Positions 14,883 to 23,708 of a stretch of 36,862 nt of DNA are shown here, one piece after another. Position numbers and translations under genes: made by a program. A model generated the notes under the pieces. It had not been told where the DNA came from. It saw only the letters and a program-made list of their open reading frames with translations, and made no database searches. Source of the DNA: JAUYIV01 sp040882645 (lineage in GTDB: Bacteria > Actinomycetota > Acidimicrobiia > Spongiisociales > UBA11373); the NCBI GenBank assembly GCA_040882645.1, contig JBBEAX010000026.1, positions 1 to 36,862 of the forward strand, given 5' to 3'. Position 1 is the stretch's first letter; the number at the start of each line of letters is the position of its first letter.

Positions 14883-15370
14883 GCCGCACCTCGTTTGCCG
14901 GGCTTGGCAGGCTTCTCCCACCGAAAGACTGTCTTCGCCTGCGCGACCTCGGAGAGGGGGATGCGAACGTCCCGGCCGTCGACGGCGACGGCTACGGAGT
15001 CGTCTGCGACCGCATTCAGAATCCCCCGATGACTCTGGGCGCCCTCGATGGGCTCGCGGGTCTTGATGATGACCTCACGCCCGATGGCCTTGCCGAAGTG
15101 AGCCGGACGGCGAAGGCGACGCTCGAGCCCGGGTGAGCTGACCTCGAGGGTGTAAGGGCCGTCGAGAACCTCTTCTTCGTCGAGGAGGCGGGAAAGGCCC
15201 TTCGAGAGATCGGCGAGGCGATCGACGCCGATACCGCCTGAAGCGTCGACTATCACCCGGACGATGCGGCCCGCGCCGCGGCCGAGCAGCTCGACATCGT
15301 CGAGCTCTGCTCCCTCCGCAACGAGAAACGGCTCCAGGGTCTCCCAGAGCCGGCCATCCGCCTCGACCAT
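14879..15370 (-). CDS. rimP: Ribosome maturation factor RimP
   Basis: RimP assists 30S assembly, especially incorporation of S19 and S12. The 163-residue product shows the family pattern: a first domain with ELDDVELLGRGAGRIVRVIVD, then GVDRLADLSKGLSRLLDEEEVLDGPYTLEVSSPGLERRLRRPAHF, and a C-terminal SH3-like barrel. The ATG at 15370 has AGGAG 7 nt upstream; a GTG five codons earlier is less likely. It heads the rimP-nusA-infB operon, with a promoter and terminator-like leader just upstream. Confidence 0.95.
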   Translation of the reverse strand: MVEADGRLWETLEPFLVAEGAELDDVELLGRGAGRIVRVIVDASGGIGVDRLADLSKGLSRLLDEEEVLDGPYTLEVSSPGLERRLRRPAHFGKAIGREVIIKTREPIEGAQSHRGILNAVADDSVAVAVDGRDVRIPLSEVAQAKTVFRWEKPAKPGKRGAA

Positions 15371-15385
15371 CCGTCGACTCCTCAC

Positions 15386-15418
15386 AAAAAGAGAAGTGGG
15401 TTCGGGAGACCCACCTCT
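15386..15418 (-). terminator. Terminator-like attenuator in the rimP-nusA leader
   Basis: On the minus strand a stem GTGGGT/ACCCAC (15409-15414 with 15396-15401, extended by AGA/TCT pairs) is followed at once by TTCTCTTTTT. This is a standard intrinsic terminator shape. It lies after the rimP promoter and only about 16 nt before the rimP ATG. A comparable leader terminator upstream of rimP/ylxS-nusA in Bacillus subtilis allows NusA autoregulation, so the same is plausible here. It could also end the upstream proS transcript. Confidence 0.75.
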
Positions 15419-15442
15419 ACGCGTCCTCTCGGTTGACGCGTG

Positions 15443-15470
15443 AGTATACCAGGCGGTTTTCCCCAGAAAA
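15443..15470 (-). promoter_or_regulatory. Promoter of the rimP-nusA-infB operon
   Basis: A consensus-like -10 TATACT (15443-15448, minus strand) lies about 73 nt before rimP. The -35 is weak (TTTTCT, 15465-15470, 16-nt spacer). Transcription would start near 15435, so the leader includes the terminator-like hairpin. Confidence 0.6.
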
Positions 15471-15508
15471 CGCCACGAAATTGAGAGGTTCTCGGTTCGA
15501 GGAAGCCC

Positions 15509-17221
15509 TCAGCGTCGCTCCGCCAGGACCGCCTCAGCCACCGTCGCCACGGCCTGGTCGACGGGCACCGACTCGGTGACACCGTCGCTTCTTCGGGTGA
15601 TCTCCACCATTCCGGAGGCCAGACCCTTGGGGCCGACGGTCACACGATACGGGATGCCGATCAGTTCTGCGTCGGCGAATTTCACCCCGGGTCGTTCGTC
15701 ACGGTCGTCGATGATCACATCGATGCCCGCGTCCCCCAACCCCTGATAGATCGCATCCGCCGCCGCCACGGTGGGGGCGTCGTCCATCTTGATCACCGTG
15801 ACCACCGCCTCGTATGGGGCCACCGCCGTGGGCCAGACGATGCCCTTGTCGTCGAAAGACGATTCGACGATCGCCGCCACGCTGCGGCCGACGCCGATGC
15901 CGTACGACCCCATCCAGATGACGCGCTCCTCGCCCTGCTCGTCGACGACGCTCGCCCCGAGCGCCTCGGCGTACTTGGTGCCGAGCTTGAAGATGTGGCC
16001 CACCTCGATGGAACGGAGCACCTGCACGGGCGACCCGCACTCGATGCATGGGTCCCCGAGCCTCGTGAGCCGTACGCCGAGCCACCGGTCGACTGCAATG
16101 TCCCGCTCCACGTCTACGCCCCTCAGGTGCCGGTCGTCTCGGTTGGCCCCGGTCACCATGTTGAAGCGTCCCCGCAGTGCCGGGTCGGCGATCACCCGGA
16201 GGTGGCGGACCCCAACAGCACCCAGGCTGCCGGGGTGGGCACCGAGGGCGGCGACGATCTCGTCGTCGTGGGCGGGACGGAGGTCGAACGTCCCCAGGCC
16301 GTCGATCAGCTTCTGTTCCATCAACTCGTGGTCCCCGGGAAGCAGGATCAGGGTCAGCTCGCCCCCGACGACGTAGGCAAGCGTCTTGATCTGCCGCTCG
16401 GGGGAGGCGAAGTCGAAGGCGTCGGCCAGGGCTGCGATAGTCCGGACCCCCGGGGTATCGAACTCCGCCGGCTCACCATCCCACGGCTCGTCCTCGACGG
16501 GCGGGGCCCCCGATGTGGCCCGTTCGGTGTTGGCGGCGTACCCGCAGTTGGGGCACACCACGATGTCGTCCTCGCCGGCCTCGCTCTCCACCATGAACTC
16601 GACCGACTCCTTGCCGCCCATCGTCCCCGACGAGGCTTGCACCGGGATCACCTCCAGCCCGAGGCGCTCGAAGATCCTCGAGTAGGCACCGCGGTGCGCC
16701 TCGAATTGCACGTCGAGGCCCGCCCGGTCGACATCGAAGGAGTACGAATCCTTCATGGTGAATTCGCGTACCCGGAGGAGGCCTCCCCTGGGCCGGGGCT
16801 CGTCACGGAACTTGGTCTGCAAGTGGTACCAGAGCTGCGGGAGCTGCCGGTACGACGAGAGCTCCGCGGCGATCAGCGTGAAGATCTCCTCGTGGGTGAT
16901 CGCCAGGAGCAGGTCGCTCTCCTTGCGATCCTGGAACTTGACCACGATCCCCTCGACGTCGTCCCAGCGACCGCTCCGTTTCCAGGGGTCGGCGGGATGC
17001 ACCACCGGCAACAGCATCTCCTGGGCCCCGATGCGATTCATCTCCTCACGGATGATCCGCTCCACCTTGTCCGCCACCCGCTTGCCGAGCGGCAAGAGGG
17101 ACCACGATCCGGCCATCAGCCGGCGAATGAAGCCCCCACGCACCAGCAACCGATGATTGGCCGACTCGGCGTCGGTCGGATCGTCCCGAAGCGTGGGAAT
17201 GAAAGCGCGTGACCATCGCAT
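15509..17221 (-). CDS. proS: Prolyl-tRNA synthetase (bacterial type with editing insert)
   Basis: ProRS charges tRNA-Pro. The 570-residue product is the bacterial form. It begins MRWSRAFIPTLRDDP, followed by the class II core with AQEMLLPVVHPADPWKRSGRW, motif 2 (RVREFTMKDSYSFD), the INS editing domain (about 235-390, ending near LRGVDVERD), motif 3 (GSYGIGVGRSVAAIVE) and the anticodon-binding domain. A Cys pair (CPNCGY) lies before the insert. I chose the ATG at 17221; the frame is open upstream only through repeats and the assembly gap. Its neighbour ispG is the usual one, but the link crosses that gap. Confidence 0.97.
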   Translation of the reverse strand: MRWSRAFIPTLRDDPTDAESANHRLLVRGGFIRRLMAGSWSLLPLGKRVADKVERIIREEMNRIGAQEMLLPVVHPADPWKRSGRWDDVEGIVVKFQDRKESDLLLAITHEEIFTLIAAELSSYRQLPQLWYHLQTKFRDEPRPRGGLLRVREFTMKDSYSFDVDRAGLDVQFEAHRGAYSRIFERLGLEVIPVQASSGTMGGKESVEFMVESEAGEDDIVVCPNCGYAANTERATSGAPPVEDEPWDGEPAEFDTPGVRTIAALADAFDFASPERQIKTLAYVVGGELTLILLPGDHELMEQKLIDGLGTFDLRPAHDDEIVAALGAHPGSLGAVGVRHLRVIADPALRGRFNMVTGANRDDRHLRGVDVERDIAVDRWLGVRLTRLGDPCIECGSPVQVLRSIEVGHIFKLGTKYAEALGASVVDEQGEERVIWMGSYGIGVGRSVAAIVESSFDDKGIVWPTAVAPYEAVVTVIKMDDAPTVAAADAIYQGLGDAGIDVIIDDRDERPGVKFADAELIGIPYRVTVGPKGLASGMVEITRRSDGVTESVPVDQAVATVAEAVLAERR

Positions 17222-17537
17222 AAGACGGTCGAGGATAGGGAGTCTCCAGTCTCCAGTCGCCAGTCGCCAGGAAGACGGCCTCCCGCCTCCCGCCTCCGGC
17301 AAGAAAAGGAGACTCCGACCGGGTTTCGCCCTTCGCCCATCGCCTCTCGTCAGCCACGGACCGCCGATGCCGGTAACGCGGCGGTCGCCAGCCAGATTGG
17401 CCTCCGCCCTCCGCCTTCCGCCATCCACAAGAAACGCGTCGGGACTCTCTTGCGCGTTCTGACCAATCGCCAATCGCGGGCCGAGCGAAGCGAGGCCCCC
17501 CAACACCCCCCCCCCCCCCCCCCCACCCCCCGCCCAA
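17222..17537 (-). repeat. Composite heptad repeat element between ispG and proS
   Basis: Read on the minus strand from the ispG side: a C/G homopolymer; the GGGCC hairpin (17478-17498); GCGATTG heptamers; a CAGAACGCG...CGCGTTTCT core; CTTGTGGATGGCGGAAGGCGG heptamers; a central unique stretch; GGCGAAG heptamers with AACCCGGT; CTTGCCGGAGGCGGGAGG; and TGGCGAC/TGGAGAC heptamers ending about 20 nt before proS. No gene is present. Confidence 0.75.
17478..17498 (-). terminator. GGGCC/GGCCC hairpin downstream of ispG
   Basis: Arms GGGCC and GGCCC enclose GAGCGAAGCGA, which itself holds the very stable GC-GAA-GC mini-hairpin. The 21 bp are identical to the hairpin right after the lepB stop (33263-33283). 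Its distance from the ispG stop is unknown because of the assembly gap. Confidence 0.5.
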
Positions 17538-17547
17538 NNNNNNNNNN
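17538..17547. other. Assembly gap (10 N) after a poly-C run
   Basis: Ten Ns follow a 19-nt C run (17506-17524) and more C-rich sequence. The true gap length is unknown. It removes the ispG stop codon and makes the ispG-proS junction a scaffold join rather than read sequence. Confidence 0.99.
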
Positions 17548-18685
17548 CGAGCAACTCCCGAGCGGCCTGCTCGGCGAGTTGCTCGGCGCCGGCGTCGGCC
17601 GCGGCGAGCCGGGCGTCGACGCCTTCGGCCACCAGCTTGCGCGCCTCGTCGACGAGGGCGTCGACCATCTCCGCTTCGGGGACCACCCGAACCACGCTGC
17701 CCTTGATGAAGAGATGGCCCTTGCCCCGGCCGGCGGCGATCCCGATGTCGGCCTCGCGGGCCTCCCCGGGGCCATTCACCACGCAGCCCATCACCGCCAC
17801 CTGGATCGGCAGTTTCTCGGCCTCGAGTCGCCGTTGCGCCTCGGCCGCCACCGCCACCACGTCGATCTCGGCCCGTCCGCACGACGGGCAGGCGATCAGG
17901 TCGAGGCTCGCCCGCTCGCGGAGCCCCAATTGCTCGAGCAGCTTCCTGCCGGCCTCCGCCTCCTCCACCGGGTCGGCGGTCAACGAGAACCGGATGGTGT
18001 CGCCGATACCTTCGAGCAGCAGCGTGGCGATCCCGGCCACTGACTTCATCAGCCCCGACGGTGGAGGGCCGGCCTCGGTGACCCCGAGGTGGAGCGGGTA
18101 GTCGATCCGGTCGGCGAGCAGCCGATACGACTCGACCATCGAAGGCACGTGGCTGTGTTTCACCGAGATCTTGATGTCGTGGAAGTCGACCTCCTCGAGC
18201 AGCCGTATCTCGTGGAGAGCCGATTCCACTAGCGCCGCGGGGACCGGGGCGCCGTACTTCTCGAGCAGGTCTTTGTCGAGTGAGCCGGCGTTCACTCCGA
18301 CCCGAATCGGCACCCCGCGTTCGCGTGCGGCGATTGCGACTTCCTTGATGTGCTCGGGTTTGCGGATGTTCCCTGGGTTGAGCCGCAGCCCGTGGACCCC
18401 GGCCTCGAGGGCCGCCAGCGCCAGCCGGAACTGGAAGTGGATGTCGGCGATGATCGGCACCGGCGATCGCGGCACGATCTCGGCCAGACCGGCTGCGGCG
18501 TCGGCGTCGTTACAGGTGATCCGAACGATGTCGGCGCCTGCGCCGGCCAGGGCGTACACCTGAGCAAGGGTCCCGTCGACGTCGGCGGTCTTCGTGGTCG
18601 TCATCGACTGGACGGTGACGGGGGCTCCCCCGCCCACGGCCACCTTTCCCACCATCAGGCCTCGGGTCTTGCGGCGCTCGATCAT
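17548..18685 (-). CDS. ispG: 4-hydroxy-3-methylbut-2-enyl diphosphate synthase (3' end in gap)
   Basis: IspG (GcpE) is the 4Fe-4S enzyme converting MEcPP to HMBPP in the MEP isoprenoid pathway. The 379 visible residues begin MIERRKTRGLMVGKVAVGG and include the TIM barrel (VRITCNDADAA, PIIADIHFQF, LRLNPGN). The cluster cysteines are Cys266 and Cys269 (ACPSCGR) and Cys301 in GCVVNGPGE, with Glu308 nearby. The stop codon is lost in the assembly gap, but the product is nearly full length. Its ATG overlaps the rseP TGA (ATGA). It sits with dxr, another gene of the same pathway. Confidence 0.96.
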
Positions 18686-19791
18686 TGGAGGCGGAACGGG
18701 TCGGCGATGTCGAGGTAGATAGCGAGCACCCCGAGCAGGACCATGAAGAGCACCACGACCGCGGCGATCGGAGCGAGCTTCCTGACATCGGCGGGCCGGC
18801 CGCGGATCCTCTCGTAGAGCGCCACCGCGAAGTGACCGCCGTCGAGCGGATACACCGGGATCACATTGAAGAGCCCGACGAAGATGTTGATGAGGGCAAC
18901 CAGTTCGAGCGTGAACGAGAGGCCGAACTGCTGGGTTTCCGCCCCGATGCGAATCAGCCCGATCGGGCTGGCAGGACGCCGCTCGTTGATGCGGTCGGTG
19001 TCACCCGAGATCGTGGCCGCCACCAGATCGCCGAAACCCGACACCAGGCTCCACAGGCCCTGGGCGGATACCACGGTTGCCTCCCCGATGGCTGCGGCGG
19101 AGTGGCCGATCCCCTCGATCGGCCCCACTCGCACGGTCCTCCTCACCGGCTCGACACCGAGAAAGCCGCGGGTACCGCCGTCGCCGTCGGGAACCGACGC
19201 CAGCGTCGCCTCGAGCTGCACCTGACCGCCATCGCGCTCCACGACCAGGTCCACCGTCTCGCCGGGATGGGCGGCGATGACATCGACGAGCCCTGGCCAG
19301 GTGTCGACGGCCATGCCATCGATGGACACGATGCGGTCGCCGCTCCTGATGCCGGCCATTGCCGCCGGGGTAACGGCCCCACCCTCGAGAGTCGGTTGTA
19401 CCGACATCACGGTGGTCGTCGCCTGTCCCGTGCCGATCACCGAGGCGACCAGGAAGAAGAGCAAGAAGGCCACCACGAAGTGGCTGGCCACGCCGGCGAG
19501 CACCACGATCGACTTCTGCCAGAACGGCTTCTCGCGATAGGTGCGGCCGAAGTCCTCGGACGCGACCTCCTCGTAGGGGTTCATGCCGATGATGCGCACG
19601 TACCCGCCGAGCGGAATCGCCTTCACCCCGTACTCGGTCTCCCCCTTGCGGAAGGACCACAGCTTCGGCCCGAAACCGAAGAAGAACTCGGTTGCCTTCA
19701 TCCCCAACGCCTTGGCGGCGACGAAGTGCCCACCCTCGTGGACCATCACCATGGTAATGATTCCGAACAGGACGATGAGGCCGCCGATCAC
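18682..19791 (-). CDS. rseP: RseP-like site-2 zinc metalloprotease (M50)
   Basis: This 369-residue membrane protease cleaves substrates within the bilayer, such as anti-sigma factors or signal-peptide remnants. Zinc ligands are in VHEGGH (His18, Glu19, His22) in the first membrane helix and in NVIPVYPLDGGH (Asp317). A PDZ domain occupies about residues 125-205 (GIRSGDRIVSIDGMAVDTW). Further hydrophobic helices lie at about 95-120, 295-315 and 340-362. The GTG start is preceded by a GGAGC-like sequence. It lies between dxr and ispG, the standard actinobacterial position. Its physiological substrate is not evident. Confidence 0.93.
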   Translation of the reverse strand: MIGGLIVLFGIITMVMVHEGGHFVAAKALGMKATEFFFGFGPKLWSFRKGETEYGVKAIPLGGYVRIIGMNPYEEVASEDFGRTYREKPFWQKSIVVLAGVASHFVVAFLLFFLVASVIGTGQATTTVMSVQPTLEGGAVTPAAMAGIRSGDRIVSIDGMAVDTWPGLVDVIAAHPGETVDLVVERDGGQVQLEATLASVPDGDGGTRGFLGVEPVRRTVRVGPIEGIGHSAAAIGEATVVSAQGLWSLVSGFGDLVAATISGDTDRINERRPASPIGLIRIGAETQQFGLSFTLELVALINIFVGLFNVIPVYPLDGGHFAVALYERIRGRPADVRKLAPIAAVVVLFMVLLGVLAIYLDIADPFRLQ

Positions 19792-19837
19792 AGCAGGGGG
19801 CTCCGATTCCGTGGGGACATCACGCTACCGGCCGCAT

Positions 19838-20980
19838 TCAACACGAGGATCCGAGATACCCCGTCGCGACCGCCCTCGATTCGAGATCCACCGCCATCAC
19901 GTCGTCGACGGTGGTGAGGGCGCTCACGCCGACCGCCTCGAGGGTGCGCTCGACGACGATCGGGATCGACGAGAAGCCGATCTTGCGGTCCAGGAAGGCG
20001 TGGACCGCGATCTCGTCGGCGGCATTGAGGGTCGTGGGCGCCGAGCCGCCCACACGCCCTGCCTCGTAGCCGAGCCGCAGGCAGGGGAAGGCGTCGAGAT
20101 CCGGTGACTCGAAGGTCAGGCCGCGCCCCGCCAGGGCGAATGGGTCGGCGAGGCCCCGGGCCCGGCCGGGGCCGGTCAGGGCATACTGAATAGGGACCCG
20201 CATGTCCGGGTCGCCGAGGTGGGCCTTCAGCGATCCGTCAACGAACTCGACCAGGGCGTGGATGATGCTCTGGGGATGGACGACCACGTCGATCGCGTCG
20301 TAGCCCAACCCGAACAGATAGTGGGCTTCGATCACCTCGAAGGCCTTGTTCATGAGCGTCGCCGAGTCGATGGTGATCCGCGGCCCCATCTTCCACGTCG
20401 GGTGCTCCAGCGCCTGTTCGACCGTCACTTCGGCCAGTTGCTCCACGGAAATCCCACGGAATGGGCCACCAGATGCAGTGAGGACCACCCGACGCACGCC
20501 ACTCGGGTCCTCGCCGACCAGGCATTGGTGGAGCGCACTGTGCTCCGAATCGACCGGGATGAGCTCACCGCCGCCTCGCTCCAATGCTGCTGCCACCACC
20601 GGGCCCCCCGCCACGAGGCTCTCTTTGTTGGCGAGCGCAAGACGGTTGCCGGCCTCCAGGGCGGCGATCGATACCGGCAAGCCCACCGCACCGACGATGC
20701 CGTTGACCACGATCGTCCCGCTCGTCGATGCCATCTCGACCAGGGACTCCGGGCCGAAGCTGACCCTCGCCCCCAGCGCGGCCTCGAACATCTCTCGTTC
20801 GCTGTTGGTCGGCGCGGCCACCGCCACCCGGACCTCGGGCCGGGTGCGGGCGATCTCGAGCAGCTGCTCGGAGCCCCGGCGAGCCGCGATGCCCACCACT
20901 TCGCAGCCGAGATGATCGGCGACGTCGAGGGTCTGGCGACCGATCGAGCCGGTCGCCCCGAGGACGACTAGGGGCTTCAC
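19838..20980 (-). CDS. dxr: 1-deoxy-D-xylulose 5-phosphate reductoisomerase
   Basis: Dxr makes MEP from DXP with NADPH, the first committed step of the MEP pathway. The 380-residue product has the NADPH loop LGATGSIGRQTLDV (7-20), ANKESLVAGG, the metal/substrate region PVDSEHSALHQCL, SGGPFRG, and HPTWKMGPRITIDSATLMNKAFEVIEAHYLF. The GTG start overlaps the cdsA stop (GTGA), so the two are translationally coupled. The end lies about 45 bp from rseP. Confidence 0.97.
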   Translation of the reverse strand: MKPLVVLGATGSIGRQTLDVADHLGCEVVGIAARRGSEQLLEIARTRPEVRVAVAAPTNSEREMFEAALGARVSFGPESLVEMASTSGTIVVNGIVGAVGLPVSIAALEAGNRLALANKESLVAGGPVVAAALERGGGELIPVDSEHSALHQCLVGEDPSGVRRVVLTASGGPFRGISVEQLAEVTVEQALEHPTWKMGPRITIDSATLMNKAFEVIEAHYLFGLGYDAIDVVVHPQSIIHALVEFVDGSLKAHLGDPDMRVPIQYALTGPGRARGLADPFALAGRGLTFESPDLDAFPCLRLGYEAGRVGGSAPTTLNAADEIAVHAFLDRKIGFSSIPIVVERTLEAVGVSALTTVDDVMAVDLESRAVATGYLGSSC

Positions 20981-23685
20981 CCCAAGAACCCGACGGTCTG
21001 ATAGAACGCCCAGGCTGTGGGAATCACGAAGAGGAGGGCATCGACCCGGTCGAGGATCCCCCCGTGCCCGGGGAGGATCGACCCCATGTCCTTCACTCCG
21101 AGGCTTCGCTTGAACATCGATTCAGCCAGGTCGCCCAGAGGCGCCGTGAACACCACGACGATCCCCAACCCGATGCCGGAGAGCAGGTCGAATGGCTCGA
21201 GAAAGTTGCCCACGGCGGCTCCGGCGAGCATGCACAACCCGATCCCTCCGATCAGCCCCTCCACCGACTTGTTCGGCGAGAGGACAGGTGCAAGCGAACG
21301 AACCCCCCACGCCCGACCGACCGCGTATGCGCCTATGTCCATGGCTGCGGTCACGACGACGATGGCAATCACCAGGACCCGATAGTCCTCATTGGCCAGG
21401 ATCGGGTAGACGAACGCCGCGGTGCCAACCACCCACGCGGGGCCGAGCACGGTGAGCCCGCCGTTGGTCAGTGCATCCCGGCGCAGTGGCGAGAAGGCGA
21501 ACACGAAGAAAGTCACGACCGTCGTCATCGCCAGCGTCGCCGCGACCGCGATCGGGCCATGGAACCAGGTGGTTGCCAGCATCGAGATGGCGCCGAGAAA
21601 TCCGAAGAGGGCGAGCGGCCGCCAGCCGCGTTTGCGCGCGGTTGCGAAGAACTCACCGAGTCCCAGCAGCAGGATGATTGCGATGAAACCCGCCAGGGCT
21701 TCAGGAGCGACCCACAGCGAGCCAAGGAAGAAGCCGGCGAGCACGACTCCGGTGAGAATCCGGGTGCCGAAATCCGACTGCACCTTGGTATCGAGGTACT
21801 CCTCGTCGTCGCCGAGGTCGGCGACATCCTCGAAACCCACCACGCCCGATTCGACCCCGGGCATCGCCGCGGCCATCGCCTGCCATTCGTGCTCTTGGTC
21901 GCCCGTGAGGGCGATCTCCTCGGCGAGGCCGCGGTGTTCCGTCGTCGACGAGGTCCGATAGGTGGCGTCGTCGAGTTCGTCGATGGACTCGTAGTCGCCA
22001 GAGTCATCGGCCGCACCGAGGTACTCGCCGCCGAGATCGATGGGGCCGGTCACCCAACGGTCTTCGTAGCCCTCGTCATCCTCGTCGGAGGTGAGCTCCT
22101 CGTCCGGACCCGCCGATTCACCGTCGTCGAAGCCCAGGGGGGCCACCCCTTGCTCCACTGGTGCCTCCCCGGCCCCGTCGTCCTCCCAATCCGGGGCTGC
22201 GGGAAGGTCGGGAGCGACCCCTCCGATGCCGGCCGCGATCGGATCGAATTCCTCCGTGGCGTGCCGGTCGTCGAAGAGTCCCGCCTGCGGCGCGGCAGGC
22301 AGATTGGAACGCACCCCCTCGACCGACCAGTCCAACGGCGCCACCGGCACCACCGAGACCTCTTCCGCCCAAGCCCCCGGCACCACCGGCTGATCCGGCA
22401 AGTCCTCGACCTCATCCGACCAATCCCCCGGCACCACCGGCTGATCCGGCAAGTCCTCGACCTCATCCGACCAATCCCCCGGCGCCACCGGCACAACCGG
22501 CAACTCCTCCACCTCATCCGACCAATCGTCGGTCGGCGACACTTCTGGTGGCACGGTCGGCGGCGCACCCGCGGCTATCTCGTCTGGTTCCGGATAGTCG
22601 GTGTCGGGGGCTTCGACCGGGGGCGTGACCACGGTGTCTTCATCGACCTCGGCGAACCATCCCGCCGGAATCGCGGTGCCGTCGTCGGCCCAATCGGCCG
22701 CCTCCTCTGCGACCACCTCCGACTCGTCCGGTTCCTCGACCTTGCGCCGGAACCAACGACCGCGCTTTCCACCTTCGCCCGGCTCAGGCACCGGAGGATC
22801 AGCCGCCACCTCGATGGGCAGCGTGTCCGACTCGTCGCCGGTGGCTCCCGCGAACTGATGCCAGTCGCCGAGGTCATCGGATTCATCGAGGTCTTTCAGC
22901 GCATCGAACGCTTCGGGCCCGGCCACCCCGTACTCGGAGCGAGCAGCCGCGTCTTCGGGCGATGGATCCTGGAAGCCGCCGGCTGCTCCGACGAGTGACT
23001 CGAGATCGGGCAACTCCTCCGGGTCCACTTCCTCGTCCTCGACTTCGAAGGCGTCGACCGCGAGGACTTCGATCTCGTCGTCGCCGAGGTCGCCGAGCGC
23101 GTCGAGCGCCGCCGCCAGGTCATCGGGAACTCCATGAGGGAGCACCGGCGCTATCTCGTCCGATGCCTCGACCGCGGCTGGCGCGCTGACTCCGTCGTCC
23201 AACGCGTCGTCGCCTTCGTCCCCTTCGTCCTCCTCGCCGAACACCTGATCGGGGAACTCGCCGCCGACGCCATCGGCACCGGCAGTCGCTCCCCCGACCC
23301 ACGACGGCAATTCGACGCCGAACGCGCGCTCCTCCGGGGACTCCGTTCCGGACTCAGCCAGCCAGGCGGGGAGTGGGGCGCTGTCCTCGGTCGGCGGTCC
23401 GACTAAGGGTGCCGCCGGGAGATCGAGGTCGCCCTCACCGCCGACCGGATCATCTGCTGACGCCTCCTCGGCGTCGCTTGCCACCTCAGCCGACGAATCC
23501 TTGCGACGGCGTCCGAAACGACCCCGCTTTGCCCGCTTGGTCTTTTCGGAGGCAGATCCGTCCGCGTCGGACTCATCCGGTTCGGGAGCGTCGGCGGGCC
23601 GATCGACGGCTTCTGAGCTATCCCACGTCGGATGCCAGGGGTCGCCCGGATGGGGCTGAAAGTCGTTGTCTCCCCTGTCGCTCAC
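20977..23685 (-). CDS. cdsA: Phosphatidate cytidylyltransferase with very long acidic N-terminal extension
   Basis: CdsA makes CDP-diacylglycerol from phosphatidate and CTP. The catalytic membrane domain is only the last ~269 of 902 residues, with about eight hydrophobic helices. It ends in a perfect CDP-diglyceride synthetase signature (SMFKRSLGVKDMG, then LPGHGGILDRVD). The first ~633 residues look disordered: Asp/Glu/Ser/Pro-rich, with two basic patches (KRGRFGRRRK and KRGRWFRRK) each followed by acidic sequence, and a 17-residue tandem repeat (DWSDEVEDLPDQPVVPG). The GTG at 23685 has AGGAGG upstream; one at 23712 overlapping the frr stop is possible. A normal CdsA has about 270-300 residues. 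The extension faces the cytoplasm if the usual topology holds. Confidence 0.93.
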   Translation of the reverse strand: MSDRGDNDFQPHPGDPWHPTWDSSEAVDRPADAPEPDESDADGSASEKTKRAKRGRFGRRRKDSSAEVASDAEEASADDPVGGEGDLDLPAAPLVGPPTEDSAPLPAWLAESGTESPEERAFGVELPSWVGGATAGADGVGGEFPDQVFGEEDEGDEGDDALDDGVSAPAAVEASDEIAPVLPHGVPDDLAAALDALGDLGDDEIEVLAVDAFEVEDEEVDPEELPDLESLVGAAGGFQDPSPEDAAARSEYGVAGPEAFDALKDLDESDDLGDWHQFAGATGDESDTLPIEVAADPPVPEPGEGGKRGRWFRRKVEEPDESEVVAEEAADWADDGTAIPAGWFAEVDEDTVVTPPVEAPDTDYPEPDEIAAGAPPTVPPEVSPTDDWSDEVEELPVVPVAPGDWSDEVEDLPDQPVVPGDWSDEVEDLPDQPVVPGAWAEEVSVVPVAPLDWSVEGVRSNLPAAPQAGLFDDRHATEEFDPIAAGIGGVAPDLPAAPDWEDDGAGEAPVEQGVAPLGFDDGESAGPDEELTSDEDDEGYEDRWVTGPIDLGGEYLGAADDSGDYESIDELDDATYRTSSTTEHRGLAEEIALTGDQEHEWQAMAAAMPGVESGVVGFEDVADLGDDEEYLDTKVQSDFGTRILTGVVLAGFFLGSLWVAPEALAGFIAIILLLGLGEFFATARKRGWRPLALFGFLGAISMLATTWFHGPIAVAATLAMTTVVTFFVFAFSPLRRDALTNGGLTVLGPAWVVGTAAFVYPILANEDYRVLVIAIVVVTAAMDIGAYAVGRAWGVRSLAPVLSPNKSVEGLIGGIGLCMLAGAAVGNFLEPFDLLSGIGLGIVVVFTAPLGDLAESMFKRSLGVKDMGSILPGHGGILDRVDALLFVIPTAWAFYQTVGFLG
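22374..22527 (-). repeat. 51-bp in-frame tandem repeat in cdsA
   Basis: Two perfect 51-bp copies (starting at 22374 and 22425) and a partial third (from 22476) encode the 17-residue unit DWSDEVEDLPDQPVVPG. Diverged units flank them on both sides (for example DDWSDEVEELPVVPVAPG). The perfect DNA identity suggests recent duplication. Confidence 0.85.
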
Positions 23686-23708
23686 GCCGCCTCCTCGCCT
23701 GCCGGGGC

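Noticed and set aside
15480..15508. GGTTCGAGG as a tRNA T-loop
   Set aside because: No acceptor or anticodon arms can be formed around it; it overlaps the end of proS.
15509..18685. One 1058-codon frame joining ispG and proS
   Set aside because: It reads through the ten Ns and the repeat element; the two proteins are separate families, and the middle is low-complexity.
21064..22998. 644-codon plus-strand frame opposite cdsA
   Set aside because: A shadow of the acidic repeats in cdsA; its Arg/His-rich composition has no domain logic.
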